Below are positions 1 through 9,932 of a DNA stretch of 64,000 nt, piece by piece. The DNA is from Aquatica leii (Eukaryota > Arthropoda > Insecta > Coleoptera > Lampyridae): contig CM069438.1 in the NCBI GenBank assembly GCA_035610365.1, forward strand, positions 47,240,837 to 47,304,836, written 5' to 3'. The stretch's first letter is position 1; every line of letters begins with the position of its first letter. The position numbers and the translations under genes were made by a program. A model generated the notes under the pieces. The model had not been told where the DNA came from. It did not search any database and worked only from the letters and a program-made list of their open reading frames with translations.

Positions 1-807
1 TAACATAACTTACTAAAGTTGCAGCTATTGATAGCAATCAATTTATGTTGACAATAAATTGCTCTTGCTACACCATTAGTTATGAATACCACGACAATTA
101 CACAATTATACTAAGTGTCCTCTACAGTTTCTCCATTGAGGATAAAACGTGTTAGCAGCGCTCAAATACAAATTTTCAAACTTCTTAAATTTAGTTTGCT
201 GACATAAGCATTTAAATAAAAATGTAATTTGCATAAAAAGTTTTAAAGCAAATTCGAATTTCTTGAAGAATTTGCAAAGTCAGCTGTGTCAAATAACTTC
301 CAACGTCGTTTAAATTTAAGACAATATAATTCATTTGTTTGTTATTTGTAATTCTTTTTAACTGTGTTACAAAGTTTGCTGAAACGTTGGTTTTAATTAA
401 AATACAAAACATTTTTTATAATAATTATGAAAGTTATTTAAACTTTAAATGATTTGCCATAAATAGGTGTATAATTTTAACAAATTAAAAAAAAAAACTT
501 ATTACAGGTTACAATTTTTTTTTGACCGTTGTTACGTGTAAAACGCATGAATATTTAAAAAAGTTTGAAATAAAATTGAGCGCCAGGCTCTTACTACAAA
601 AGTTGTTTGTGCCACATATTGACACTTGTAAACCAAAAGAAGATGACGAAAAACAAACGATACACAAATTTTACTATTAAAATAAACCATTAATAGATGT
701 TGTTATGTGTCGTTAGTTTTTTGATATTGCCAACGCGAATCCCGTAACACGACTTCGTTCCGAAGCGTTATTTAAAGTTTTAAAACAGCGAAAGTAAAAA
801 AATTTGT
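1..807. other. AT-rich intergenic sequence
   Basis: No coding frame, RNA gene or terminal repeat is recognisable. The last part (about 709-807) is slightly richer in GC and runs into LINE ORF1-like coding sequence, so it may be a decayed LINE 5' untranslated region; that is inference. Confidence 0.5.
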
Positions 808-1880
808 GTGAGAAATCAAGAGAATACGACTGAGAGGAAGCAAATGAGTAACAGTAAAGACAAGGATACTACGAGAAAGTTTAGCGTAGGATCTATAGAA
901 GTAGACTTATTTAAAAGAAAAAGAGAAGAAAGAAAAAAACATAGCGAGAAAATAGAAGTCCTAGGAAATCAAAGAAAAGTAACCAAAGTAATGCGAAAAA
1001 CTCCAACAAACACAAGTACAGATAATAATAAACAAAAAGTTAACAGTAAGTGAAACTGAATACAATATGGTAAAGCTAGAACAGTAAATGGTAAAATGGA
1101 TCTAGAAATAAATGAAATTAAAGATGAAGCCAAAAATACTAGAATGGACATAAGAGGTACAAATAAACAAATGAAAAAACAAACAGGAGAGATAAAAGCT
1201 CTCAGAGTGAATTAAAAAAGAGAAATGAAGTGTGGCAAATTGAAAAAAATGAACTACAACAAGAAATTAAAATAATGAAGAAAAGATTAGAAGCGCAAGA
1301 AAAAAATAGTAAGAAAAACAATATAATAATTACAAGAACTACGGCAAAAGACGAAAACTTAAAGGAATGGATAAAAGAGTTAATTAAAAAAGAATTAAAG
1401 TAGAAACGGCTTACAAGATAGGAAAACAAGAACCGAAGGTGGTAATAGCTAAACTTTGAACAAAAGATGGAAGTGATCAAAAACAAGTACAAATTAAGAG
1501 ACAAAAATTTCTATATTGACAGCAACCTCATCTGCAAAGAGCAAAAAATTCAGCAAACAATAATATAGAAAATAGCCAACGAAGAAAGGAATAAAAGAAA
1601 CAGTATCAAAGTGAGCTACAAAACAGCAAGAAATAAAGGGTGCAAAATACATATAAAAACTAGCAAAAAATAAGACTAATGAAAGCACAATGACAAAAAT
1701 AACTAACAACATGGACACGATAAGAGAAAACGAAAAAATAGTAAAACAAGGTAAAGAGAAAATTGACAATTCGTCTAGCGGAAACAGAGGAGTAATTAAA
1801 GGAAACAGAGAAGACTTAGTACATGAGCTACAAAAAACAACAACTGACAAAAGACACATAATCAAATCAAAAGAAAAAGA
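808..1880 (+). pseudogene. LINE ORF1-like coiled-coil protein, broken
   Basis: Lys/Glu-rich coding-like stretches lie in shifting frames: 808-1053, about 1200-1400 and 1690-1884. The middle part reads as a coiled coil (ELQQEIKIMKKRLEAQEKN) followed by a segment like KDENLKEWIKELIKKELK, the style of first-ORF proteins in several insect LINEs, which bind RNA in the retrotransposition particle. Several frameshifts and stops separate the pieces, and the first segment begins with GTG, so no genuine start is visible. It is followed on the same strand by LINE endonuclease and RT remnants, which supports the assignment. The antisense hydrophobic frames here are shadows of the A-rich sense strand. Confidence 0.6.
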
Positions 1881-2044
1881 TTAAGGCTAGAGAACTATAT
1901 GGGAAACGGAAAAATAAGTAAAGATGAAGAACGCAAAAGAAACACAAATACATCTAATATACATAAAAATGAAAATAGGAGAATTTAGTTTGACATAATA
2001 CTAAAATAAACTAAACATAAAAAATAAAACGAAAAGCGAAAGCA

Positions 2045-2761
2045 GGCTATTAAGGGTGGCAACATGAAAAGTAAGAGGTCTGTTGGGAAAAGAAGAAAAG
2101 TTAATACAGGAATTCGAAAAGTCAAATTTGGATTTTTAAGAAATAAGCAAATCTAAGAAAAAGTTATGGAGAAACAACAACGCAAAAGGGGTAAGTTTAG
2201 AATCAAGAGCAAAAAGGTGGGATGTATAATAGAAAATTAATGAGTAGGAAGCATACAGAAACGGAAATACATCTCGCCGAGAATATTAAAAATTATAATG
2301 CAATTAGACAATAAAAATAAAACCAACATTATAATCGCATATGGACCGAACGAAGCTGAAACAGTGGAGAGAAAAGATGCGTTTTGGGAAGAAGTAACAG
2401 GTGTGGTAGATAAACTCAGCGATAGGATCTTACTGTAAGAAGACTTGAATTACAGAATTGGTAAAAAAACAGCATTGAGAGTGTTATAGAAAAATACGGC
2501 GAAGAGGATAGAAACAATAATGGCAATAGATTAATAGAATTTTGTAGACAAAACGATTTGCTGATAATGAACTCGTTCTTTAAGCATAAAGATATTCACA
2601 CGTTTACAAGAGTTGTAGAAAGTAGAAAAAAACTAGCACATGTTTTAAGAAAGGTTCAGAAATTAACAGCAACCACTGCTTATTAGTAGCTAACATAAGA
2701 ATAAAAATTAGAAAACAAGAAAAACAGAAATTATACTTAAACAAAAGAGAAAGAAACAAAG
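2045..2761 (+). pseudogene. LINE ORF2, AP-like endonuclease portion, broken
   Basis: Fragments in different frames match the usual order of a LINE apurinic-type endonuclease, the enzyme that nicks target DNA. First comes a segment ending KVRGLLGKEEKLIQEFEKS (near 2060-2130), then YGPNEAETVERKDAFWEEV (near 2340-2395), then DLNYRIGKK (near 2440), then NGNRLIEFCRQNDLLIMNSF (near 2523-2582) and a HTFTRVVES motif. Stops and frameshifts break it many times. The reading is cut at 2762 by a pogo-like transposon and resumes at 5467, so the LINE is older than that insertion. Confidence 0.7.
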
Positions 2762-2763
2762 TA

Positions 2764-2789
2764 AGGTGAACCTGTAAGTAAGTGTGAAC
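2764..2789 (+). repeat. Left terminal inverted repeat of the pogo-like element
   Basis: AGGTGAACCTG then TAAGTAAGTGTGAAC. It pairs with 5441-5464 on the other strand, except for a two-base length difference after the first 11 bp. Confidence 0.9.
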
Positions 2790-3102
2790 ATATGTTGTAA
2801 CAGCGGCAAAAATGAACCGACAGTAACGCCATCTGTTGTCTAGTAGTATATCATCATAGTACACGTGGTTGATAAAAACCAACTCTGTGCGGCCATTTGC
2901 AGAAACATCATAACCTATCGAGTTCAGACGCCAACGTGACACAAATTGACGAGTGAAGCGTGTTATTTTCAATAAAAGAGAAGAAAGACATTCATCTAGG
3001 TAAGTTGTCTCAGTTTTATTCCCTCAGTATCGTGGAATGTTGTAGTTTCATACACTGTATATGTATATTCTGTGTATCTTTCAACTTATTAGAAAACGCC
3101 GA

Positions 3103-3149
3103 GTTCACACTTACCTCATATTATTTTGCATGGTGAGGTAAGTGTGAAC
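3103..3149. promoter_or_regulatory. Palindrome made of TIR motifs upstream of pogo transposase
   Basis: Perfect 16-bp inverted arms (GTTCACACTTACCTCA at 3103-3118 and its complement at 3134-3149) surround a 15-base spacer. The arm is the same GGTAAGTGTGAAC motif found in the terminal repeats. One more copy, GTAAGTGTGAAC, sits at 3161-3172. The position just before the transposase start (3221) suggests internal transposase-binding sites or an autoregulatory operator. The palindrome is seen in the sequence; its role is inferred. Confidence 0.65.
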
Positions 3150-3220
3150 ATTTTCTTGGTGTAAGTGTGAACGTATATTTCATGAACATTTCTCATTCAC
3201 GAAAATTTTTGTTTCAGAAT

Positions 3221-4979
3221 ATGCCGAGAGTCTACGTGAGGAAAACTTCTCGAAGTTCCAAGTACTCTAAAGCAGACATAGAAAATACCATAAATGAAAT
3301 AAAACGTGGCACTTTGACCATTCATAGGGCACACACATTATACCAAATTCCAAAAACCACTTTATTTTATCACTTAAAAGGGACACGTGGAATAAAAAGG
3401 GAGACCCAAGGTCGTTCTACAGCGATTCCAAAAGAGGATGAAATTAGATTGGCCAATGCTCTCCGAACAATGGAGAAGTGGAGTTTTGGAATCATTAGAA
3501 AAAAATTATTAAGGGTTGTAGCTAGTTATGTTCAAGAAAACATTTTCACGTATCTGGTAATGATTGGTTTAGAAACTTCAAAATACGTCATCACCTCAGT
3601 ATAAAAAAACCGCAATCAGTCGAGTACGCTCGAAAAAAGATGACAGATCCATTTGTTATCAACAAGTATTTTGATAGTTGAGAACAAACTTTAACCGACC
3701 TATCACTTCATGACAAGCTCAATCACATTTGGAACCTAGATGAGAGTTCCTTTTGTCATGATTTTAATAAAACAAAAATTGTTGGAGCGAAGGGTAAAGC
3801 CTGCTCGAGAACTGTGTCTGATCCGGGCAGGCAAAATACAACTGTTGTTGCTGCTGCATCCGCTAGCGGATTGAAAGTCCTACCGCTTATCATTTACAAG
3901 GGAAAAAATATATGGGACGCCTGGGTTCTAGATGAAACAGACTCATACCCGGGAATGTCATTTGCTGCTAGCAAGAAAGGCTGGATGAAATCTGACAAAT
4001 TTCTCAATTATTTTTAAAAAACTTTGTTGCGTGCTCTTGATACAGAAAAACCGAACCTGGTTATATATGATGGTCACAGCACCCACATAAACCTTCAATT
4101 AATCGAATTTGCAAAGACTAATAACGTCACAATTCTCAAACTTTCTTCGCGCACAAGCCACCTTCTTCAGCCCCTAGATATATCTGTATTCAGATCGCTA
4201 AAGGGTACATGTGATGAAAGATTGGTGGCTTCGCAAAGGATAAATGTGGGACTAAAAATGCCAAAAAAACAATTTTCAGCATTGATCGGCCAAACCTGGA
4301 AAGACCTCTAGCCTATAACTATTATCAATAGTTTTGTGAAAGCAGGGATAAAACTATTCAACCGGCAGGTGATACTTGAGAACAAGTATGATTTAGAATG
4401 CTTGAAAAGATGGCAAAAACATATTTCAGCGGATACTCTTAGGAGCCTGGAAAATAATAACAACACCGAGGTAAACGAAAACTCAAAACAAAACGAAACT
4501 AATGATCATCCAACAAACCAAAACCTATCATTTGAAGAGCTCCTTTTGAGGACAGTCTTATAACGAAATAAAAACTTCCTAAAGTACTAGCTGAGAAAAA
4601 AATCCATAAGAAGCGTAGAAACTACAAAGAAAGTGACGAAAGTACTGACGAAAAACTTAAAGATCCACCGCTAATTGATACGTCAGATGACATCGGTTTT
4701 GAAAGTTTTGAGAATGAAGACATAGATACAGAGGTAGCTGAGACCATAAGCAATAGATATGAAGCAGATGAAATGAACGATGGCAAAGTGGACAATAAAA
4801 ATGAAGCAGAGGAAACAATTGCTGTCAAAGTGAATAAATGGGTGATAGTGCAATACGAATGCAGCAAAAGAATTAGACACTTTGTAGGCAACGTTTTGAC
4901 AGAAACTGCCGAAGGCTGGGAAGTTACATTCTTACGATGTGGCAGAAAGGATTTTTTTTGCCTAAAATTGATGACATAG
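3221..4979 (+). pseudogene. pogo/Tigger-like transposase, broken
   Basis: Start chosen at 3221 because MPRVYVRKTSR is the typical N-terminus and directly follows an intron-like TTTCAG. Residues about 1-60 form a psq/CENP-B helix-turn-helix (IENTINEIKRGTLTIHRAHT then IPKTTLFYHLKG). The DDE catalytic part follows: IWNLDES near 3730 (first Asp), VIYDGHSTH near 4060 (second Asp) and HLLQPLDISVF near 4160 (third Asp). The C-terminus is acidic and ends near 4979. It is broken by a frameshift near 3560 and by in-frame stops near 3680, at 4015-4017 and at 4309-4311. In the family this enzyme cuts and pastes TA-flanked elements. All three catalytic Asp positions are still legible. Confidence 0.88.
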
Positions 4980-5229
4980 ACATTATTAGTACGAAAATAT
5001 TGTTAAAATTTTGCCAGATTCGAAACAAGGGCGGAGAGGAGAAAGCTTTAATTTTTCCATTGATTTTTCACATTTCAATGTAAGCAGTTGAATCACTCTA
5101 TTTCATACCTTTTCATCTAATCTAAATATTAAACTTTTCAAAAAAAAAAAGAAATTTGTAGCTTTTTTAATGTTTATTCACACTAACACCATGGAATCTG
5201 AGAATGCATCTTATTATACACAGAATCAA

Positions 5230-5266
5230 ATTCACACTTGCCCCATATAGTGGGGTAAATGTGAAC
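5230..5266. promoter_or_regulatory. Second internal TIR-motif palindrome of pogo element
   Basis: TTCACACTTGCCCC, a six-base spacer (atatag), then TGGGGTAAATGTGAAC form an imperfect inverted repeat related to the terminal motif. It lies about 200 bp inside the right end, mirroring the left-end palindrome. Confidence 0.6.
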
Positions 5267-5440
5267 ATCAAACTTGAATTCCTAAAATATACATATATGC
5301 AGATGTGTTTTGTTTTCAAAATACGAAAACTGCTAAATCGGGTAGATGAATACCCATAATGTTCATCACCAAAATATAGCATTTTTAAAATAGGTATTTC
5401 CGAAATTATGATGTTACAAAATACCACTATTCAAAAATGC

Positions 5441-5464
5441 GTTCACACTTACCCAGGTTCACCT
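5441..5464 (-). repeat. Right terminal inverted repeat of the pogo-like element
   Basis: The reverse complement reads AGGTGAACCTG then GGTAAGTGTGAAC, matching the left end. It is followed directly by TA. Confidence 0.9.
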
Positions 5465-5466
5465 TA

Positions 5467-5890
5467 ATAAAAACATACAAATTAGCAAACTATAAAACTG
5501 CAAAAGAGTATAAAGAAAATCGAAAAAGATAATAATGCAGACAAAAAATGAGTGGGAAACAAAAACAGTAGACCAGTTATGACAAAATTTAAAAAATACT
5601 GTCCTACGTGATGCAAGACAGACGTGTGGAGTGGCTTTTACAACTCACAAAAAGAATCAAACAAAACAGTGGAACAAAGAGATTAAACCGCAAAATAAAG
5701 AAACTGAAGTGGAAGAAATATCTGCAAAAAAAAGACAGAAGAAAATTACACTGAATATCAAAATGAAAGTCAAAAATATGGTCATGGACGCAAAAAGATA
5801 AACGTGGTGCGAGTTTGGAAATAAAATGGAGGAAGACAGTAAAACAAATCCAAACCTATTCTGCAAAGTACTGAAGAAAAAGAAAAGACA
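5467..5890 (+). pseudogene. LINE ORF2, endonuclease-RT linker, broken
   Basis: This continues the LINE interrupted at 2762. It reads in pieces such as YKLANYKTAKEYKENRKR, the basic linker usual between the endonuclease and RT domains. It is cut again at 5893 by a mariner element and resumes at 7175. Confidence 0.6.
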
Positions 5891-5892
5891 AT

Positions 5893-5911
5893 GGGGTGTT
5901 AGTTGAAATTT
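5893..5911 (+). repeat. Terminal inverted repeat of mariner (low-coordinate end)
   Basis: GGGGTGTTAGTTGAAATTT, a perfect inverted match to 7156-7174. Confidence 0.9.
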
Positions 5912-5978
5912 ATCGTTTTTTTAAATAAAGAAAACACTTAATTCTCAAGGAAATTTCAAAAATTTTTTATTCAAAGTA

Positions 5979-7004
5979 TTAACCATTGGATTTTACACAT
6001 TTTTCCCAATTTTCAGGCAAATCATGGATACCATTCCAAAAAAACGTTTTTTCTTTTGAGGCAAACCATTTAACGAGCCATTTTTCGACTTTTTTAAAAT
6101 TGGCGAAGCGCTGCTCGGCGAGTGAGTGTCCCATCGATGCGAAAAAGTGATAGTCGGACAGGGCGAGGTCTGGAGAGTACGGCGGGTGTAATAATATTTC
6201 CCAATTCAATGCTTTTAAAGTGTTCTGCACTACTTTAGCTGTATGAGACGGTGCGTTGTCATGTTGTAGGATAACTTTGCCATGTCTTCGGGCCTATTCC
6301 GGCCGTATTTCAATTAACGCATGATTCAAATTGATAATTTGTTGTCGGTAGCGATCCGTATTCACCGTCTCACCAGGTTTTAATAACTTAAAGTACACTA
6401 CACCACACTGGTCCCACCAAACACAGAGCATTGTCTTACGGCCAAAGCGATTTGGCCTTGGAGTCGATGGGCCGGTATCACCAGGTGAAAGCCATGATTT
6501 TTTCCGTTTTGGGTTCTCAAAATAAATTAATTTTTCGTCCCCTGTGACAATTCGATGCAGAAAAGATTTCCTTTCAAACCTTTGAAGCAGCATTTCACAA
6601 ATGGTTTTTCGATTTTCCATTTGTCTATCGTTCAGTTGGTGTAGTACCCATTTTCCATACTTTTGGATCTTTCCCATGGCTTTTAAACGTTGGCAAATTG
6701 CTCCTCGGGTCACATGTAGTGTTTGTGACAATTGTTGTTGCGATTGGGTTGGGTCTTTATCCAATAACGCGTGCAAACCCTCGTCTTCAAACTTTTTCGC
6801 TGCACCAGGATGTTCATTGTCTGTTAATTCGAAATCTCCACATTTAAATTGACGAAACCATGTCTCACATGTTCTAATCACTGGAGTATGTTCACCATAA
6901 GTTTCTACCAGCAACCGATGAGCTTCAACTGCTTTTTTCTTTTGATGAAATAAGAAAAACAACGAATGCTGCAAATGCAATTTACGTGGAACGAAACTCG
7001 ACAT
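5979..7004 (-). pseudogene. mariner transposase, one in-frame stop
   Basis: It reads in a single frame from ATG at 7004 (MSSFVPRKLHLQHSL) to a stop at 5979-5981, about 341 codons, the normal mariner length. The N-terminal helix-turn-helix region contains TCETWFRQFKCGDFE. The middle has the mariner hallmark FLHRIVTGDEKLIYFENPKR (first catalytic Asp) and WWDQCGVVYFKLLKPGETV. The second Asp is in HDNAPSHTA and the third in YSPDLALSDYHFF; 34 residues separate them, so DD34D is intact. The only lesion seen is a TAG at 6292-6294, just before the second Asp. The family cuts and pastes at TA sites. The subfamily (cecropia-like) is judged from recall of the motifs. Confidence 0.92.
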
Positions 7005-7155
7005 ATTCACTGAGGTAAACAACTATGACGCTATTATTTTGGCAGATTGTAACTTGTGTACTTTTTAAAGTTAATGTCAATAGAAAAATATGCAATAGAT
7101 GCCAAATCATAGAAATGTACACATATCTCTAGCGACATCTATGAATAAAACCGGC

Positions 7156-7174
7156 AAATTTCAACTAACACCCC
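7156..7174 (-). repeat. Terminal inverted repeat of mariner (high-coordinate end)
   Basis: The reverse complement equals GGGGTGTTAGTTGAAATTT; it lies upstream of the transposase start. Confidence 0.9.
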
Positions 7175-7867
7175 GTAAATAAAATAACAACGGAGAAGTG
7201 TTTAAAAACGACAACGACATAATGGAAAGATAGAGACAATACTTTCGGAAATTGGTTAACGTAGAGAATACAAAATGAAAAGAACGGGTACAGGAAGACA
7301 AAAAGAGTAAAGGCATAAGTATCAGAGAAGTGACACAAACAATCAATACAATGAAAAAAAAGCCGCGGAATTTAATAAAATAAAACCAGAAATGATCGTA
7401 CACTCAGAAGAGTACGGCAAAATGATGATAGAAATATTTCAAAAAGCATGGGAAGGAGGAAAATTACCAGATGATTTGTAAGTGTAAGTGTTATACAATA
7501 ATGGAGACAACAGAAATGGCGCTAATTATAGAGACATTACACTCTTAAGCATAGTCAGTAAAGTATACGACATAATGCTGGACAGTAGATTACGACGGAT
7601 AACAGGACGTCAACTAGAAGAATCACAAAGTGGCTTTAGAAAGGAAAGAAGTACACATGACCACTTCTTCAACATAAAACAAATTATAGGAAAAAGCAGA
7701 ACGATGAACGTAGATGTATATATGGCCTTTATAGACTTAGAGAAAACGTTCGATAACCAGAAGAATAGTGTGGAAAAGTTTGAAGCGGCGAAGAGTAGAT
7801 TACGGTTTGAGAAAAACAATTCAAAGCACCTACAGAAACAATAAAAATTATGTACGAACTGGCAACA
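7175..7867 (+). pseudogene. LINE reverse transcriptase, N-terminal half, broken
   Basis: This is the third part of the LINE begun at 808. Segments in order: VLYNNGDNRNGANYRDITLL, then SIVSKVYDIMLDSRLRRIT, then QLEESQSGFRKERSTHDHFF, then MAFIDLEKTFDN (the first catalytic RT region, normally F-x-D-L-x-x-A-F-D), then LRKTIQSTYRNNKNYVRTGN. The frame changes near 7768-7850 and the YxDD core is absent. The sequence is replaced by Penelope-type coding at about 7868. Confidence 0.75.
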
Positions 7868-8385
7868 TTCTTACGAAGGAGAAGAATGGTATTAAACCCA
7901 TATTCAACTCGACCGGCAAAATCTCTCAGATTCTTCCTTCTCCCAAAGACAAATTTCCTACACTTTCATCTCAAGGTGTATACCAAATTCCCTGTTCTTG
8001 TGGTTTAATCTACATTGGTGAAACCGGTCGTTACGTCATTACTCGCATTTCAGAACATGATCGGTATATAAGGAAAAGGTATACTTCCAAGTCTGCGGTC
8101 GCTGAACATCATTTTACTACAGGTCACAAGATAGATTTTGATAATGTTTCGTTGATTGCCAAATCTCCATTCTTTTTCAACAGGAAATTCCGAGAAAGCA
8201 TAGAAATCATCAAACACCCCAATAACTTCAATCGCGATCATGGTTTCGAACTATCCCCTCTTTGGTTCCCGGTTATTAGTCATTTATCAAAAACACGCCC
8301 CCTAGCAACCGTAACCCAATCAGGGTCGAGCTCAACCATCCGTGACGATCCTTTTCCTTTAAATACGGAAACTATTTCTTCTTAA
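7868..8385 (+). pseudogene. Penelope-like element GIY-YIG endonuclease, C-terminal fragment
   Basis: An open frame runs to a TAA at 8383-8385. It holds the GIY-YIG module typical of the Penelope C-terminus: GVYQIPCSCGLIYIGETGR (near 7975-8030), then RISEHDRYIRKRY, then AVAEHHFTTGHKIDFDNV, then ESIEIIKHPNNFNRDHGFEL. In these retroelements the domain nicks target DNA beside an RT related to telomerase. The RT part is missing, as expected for a 5'-truncated copy. It joins decayed LINE sequence upstream. The endonuclease residues look intact, but the fragment has no start of its own. Confidence 0.88.
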
Positions 8386-8394
8386 GTCACTTCT

Positions 8395-8600
8395 ACGGAG
8401 TATAGAATCTGGCTTGGTTTACAAGTTGATTACCTAACTCGGTAGTAGTTCTTTGTTAGATTTTCGTTTGCTTTTTCAGTTTATCGTTTTCTTTCTAACC
8501 CTTTCAGAGTTTAGGTTATGGCTTGTTTCACAAGTGGATAACCTAACTTTTGAGAAGTTCTTAGTTAGATTTCGATTGCTTGTTCAAGTTTTGCAACTTA
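8395..8600 (+). repeat. Imperfect ~110-bp tandem duplication in PLE 3' region
   Basis: The unit near 8411 (GGCTTGGTTTACAAGTTGAT onward) recurs near 8520 (GGCTTGTTTCACAAGTGGAT onward), including the following TAACCTAACT-like and GTTAGATTT segments. The offset is about 109-110 bp. It lies between the endonuclease stop and the hammerhead-like motif. Confidence 0.6.
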
Positions 8601-8609
8601 TTTCACGCC

Positions 8610-8668
8610 CTGATGAAGCCCCTTACGAAAGTGGGCGAAACGTTGGCAGCTTCGGCTGCAAATATGAC
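8610..8668 (+). ncRNA. Hammerhead-ribozyme-like motif at PLE 3' end
   Basis: CTGATGA (8610-8616), a GCCC...GGGC stem (8618-8621 with 8633-8636), then GAAA (8637-8640) reproduce the conserved hammerhead core order. A perfect hairpin GCAGC-TTCG-GCTGC (8646-8659) follows in the stem III position. Penelope-like elements are known to carry hammerhead motifs near their ends. Weak points: the outer part of stem III is imperfect, no clear NUH cleavage triplet is seen before ATGACACGG, and stem I is not obvious. It may be inactive. Confidence 0.42.
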
Positions 8669-8787
8669 ACGGTCCAAACCCGGAAGACATTCTAATGTTA
8701 GTATAGATTCCGGTAGGATGAGTTGAACCCTAATTGAATTACGTTCAAAAAGAAGATGATAGTTCAAAACCGTTGTCACAGTTTAAG

Positions 8788-8900
8788 TTATGGGGGTGTT
8801 TGATGATTTCTGTGCTTTCTCAGACTTTCATATTGAACAGGAATGACCGAGGGTTTATCAAAATCTATATTGTGGCCTGTAGTAAGATTTAGATACTCAA
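8788..8900 (-). pseudogene. Penelope GIY-YIG endonuclease fragment, minus strand
   Basis: On the minus strand NLTTGHNIDFDKPSVIP then SLRKHRNHQTPP aligns by eye with FTTGHKIDFDNV...EIIKHPNN of the plus-strand copy at 8100-8230. It is inverted relative to that copy and only about 400 bp from it. It could be the distal end of a decayed minus-strand PLE whose RT piece is at 9933-10292. Confidence 0.7.
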
Positions 8901-9932
8901 GAAACTTAGATAATGAACATAATACGCTATTTACATTAAAGAAAAAATGAACATTATTTGAATCAAAACAATATTTAGAATAAAACAGTATTAAAATAAA
9001 CAAAATTTGGGCGTCAATCACCTTTAAATTGGTCATGAATAAAAAGCATAAAATCTTATACCTAATTATTAATGGATATTAATGCAAAAGTAGTAAACGT
9101 TTAATTTGTTATCGAGTATGTATACCGAAAAGTTTTAACACAATTTAATTACTTGAATTCAAAATGTAACAAGTAGTATTAATTCCAGTTGACTCACCAT
9201 ATATGATATGACGTTATCGTCTATCTTAAATTTATAGCACATTGTTGAAGTGATAAGTTTCTTCTAAACGAATGTAGATTTCCATACACAACAGCAAGCA
9301 TAAAACCAATGAATAATAAACTCCAATAACGGAAAATCCAGTAAATAAAAACCGAAATAAAAGATCCAGTAAAAACCGAAATAAAAGATCCAGTAAAAAC
9401 CGAAATAAAAGAAAAGACCCTAAATATAAATAATTAGAATGGTTTTTTTAAATGACATGATGTACTCACGTTACATCTACAGGAACGGCCTTGAAATGAA
9501 TTCCTTTGTCTAATTGTATTGCGTAACATTGTGAAATCACTAAAAATGTTGAATTCAATAGAAAAATTATATCAAAATAAAGGTAAACTCGCCAGCAATT
9601 AGATGGAATGAATAAAAATTAAATTGTATGCGTTTTTACGCTATAATTAAGAAAATTTGTCTTCCTTTCACCACTCACGTGAAATACCAAAGATTGCTCA
9701 AACAGAAGTGCGAATAAAGTCGATTCTACTTGTCGATTTGAAACAACGCGACGTTGCCAATCTGAATAAATTTACGTGGAATATTAGTTGCAGAAAATGA
9801 ACGAATGTAAAATTGAATTTTAATTGTAATGAACTCTAACGGGACGTTACACGGTGTCCAAAACTTGTTGGTAAAATCTGTTATCAATTTAAAAGTAAAT
9901 AAATAATAAACACTTATTAATAAGAACCAAAT
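8901..9932. other. AT-rich stretch between PLE pieces
   Basis: No domain is recognisable. The spacing between the minus-strand RT piece (9933-10292) and the endonuclease piece (8788-8900) fits one decayed Penelope, but I find no RT core motif in between. It contains the 24-bp tandem repeat listed separately. Confidence 0.4.
9347..9411 (+). repeat. 24-bp tandem repeat, about 2.7 copies
   Basis: The unit AAAAACCGAAATAAAAGATC followed by CAGT repeats at 24-bp spacing, with the last copy partial. Confidence 0.9.

Larger units (their letters stand above)
2764..5464 (+). mobile_element. pogo/Tigger-like DNA transposon, 2.7 kb, inserted in LINE
   Basis: The element has matching terminal inverted repeats: AGGTGAACCTG followed by a GTAAGTGTGAAC motif at both ends. 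It is flanked on each side by TA (2762-2763 and 5465-5466), the target duplication of the Tc1/mariner/pogo superfamily. It encodes a transposase with a CENP-B/psq-type helix-turn-helix and a DDE domain, as in pogo/Tigger. The LINE reading frame lies on either side. The transposase is broken, so this copy is not autonomous. Confidence 0.92.
5893..7174 (-). mobile_element. mariner element (cecropia-like), 1.28 kb, inserted in LINE
   Basis: Terminal repeats of 19 bp are perfect inverted copies (GGGGTGTTAGTTGAAATTT at 5893-5911 and its complement at 7156-7174). The length of about 1.28 kb is the usual mariner size. It encodes a DD34D mariner transposase on the minus strand. A clean TA duplication is not visible at the outer edges (AT on the left, GTA on the right), perhaps through mutation. 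LINE sequence flanks it on both sides. Confidence 0.93.

Noticed and set aside
1202..1865. Hydrophobic minus-strand frames resembling membrane proteins
   Set aside because: They are the complement of A-rich LINE ORF1 coding sequence; Phe/Leu/Ser-rich antisense translations are expected there.
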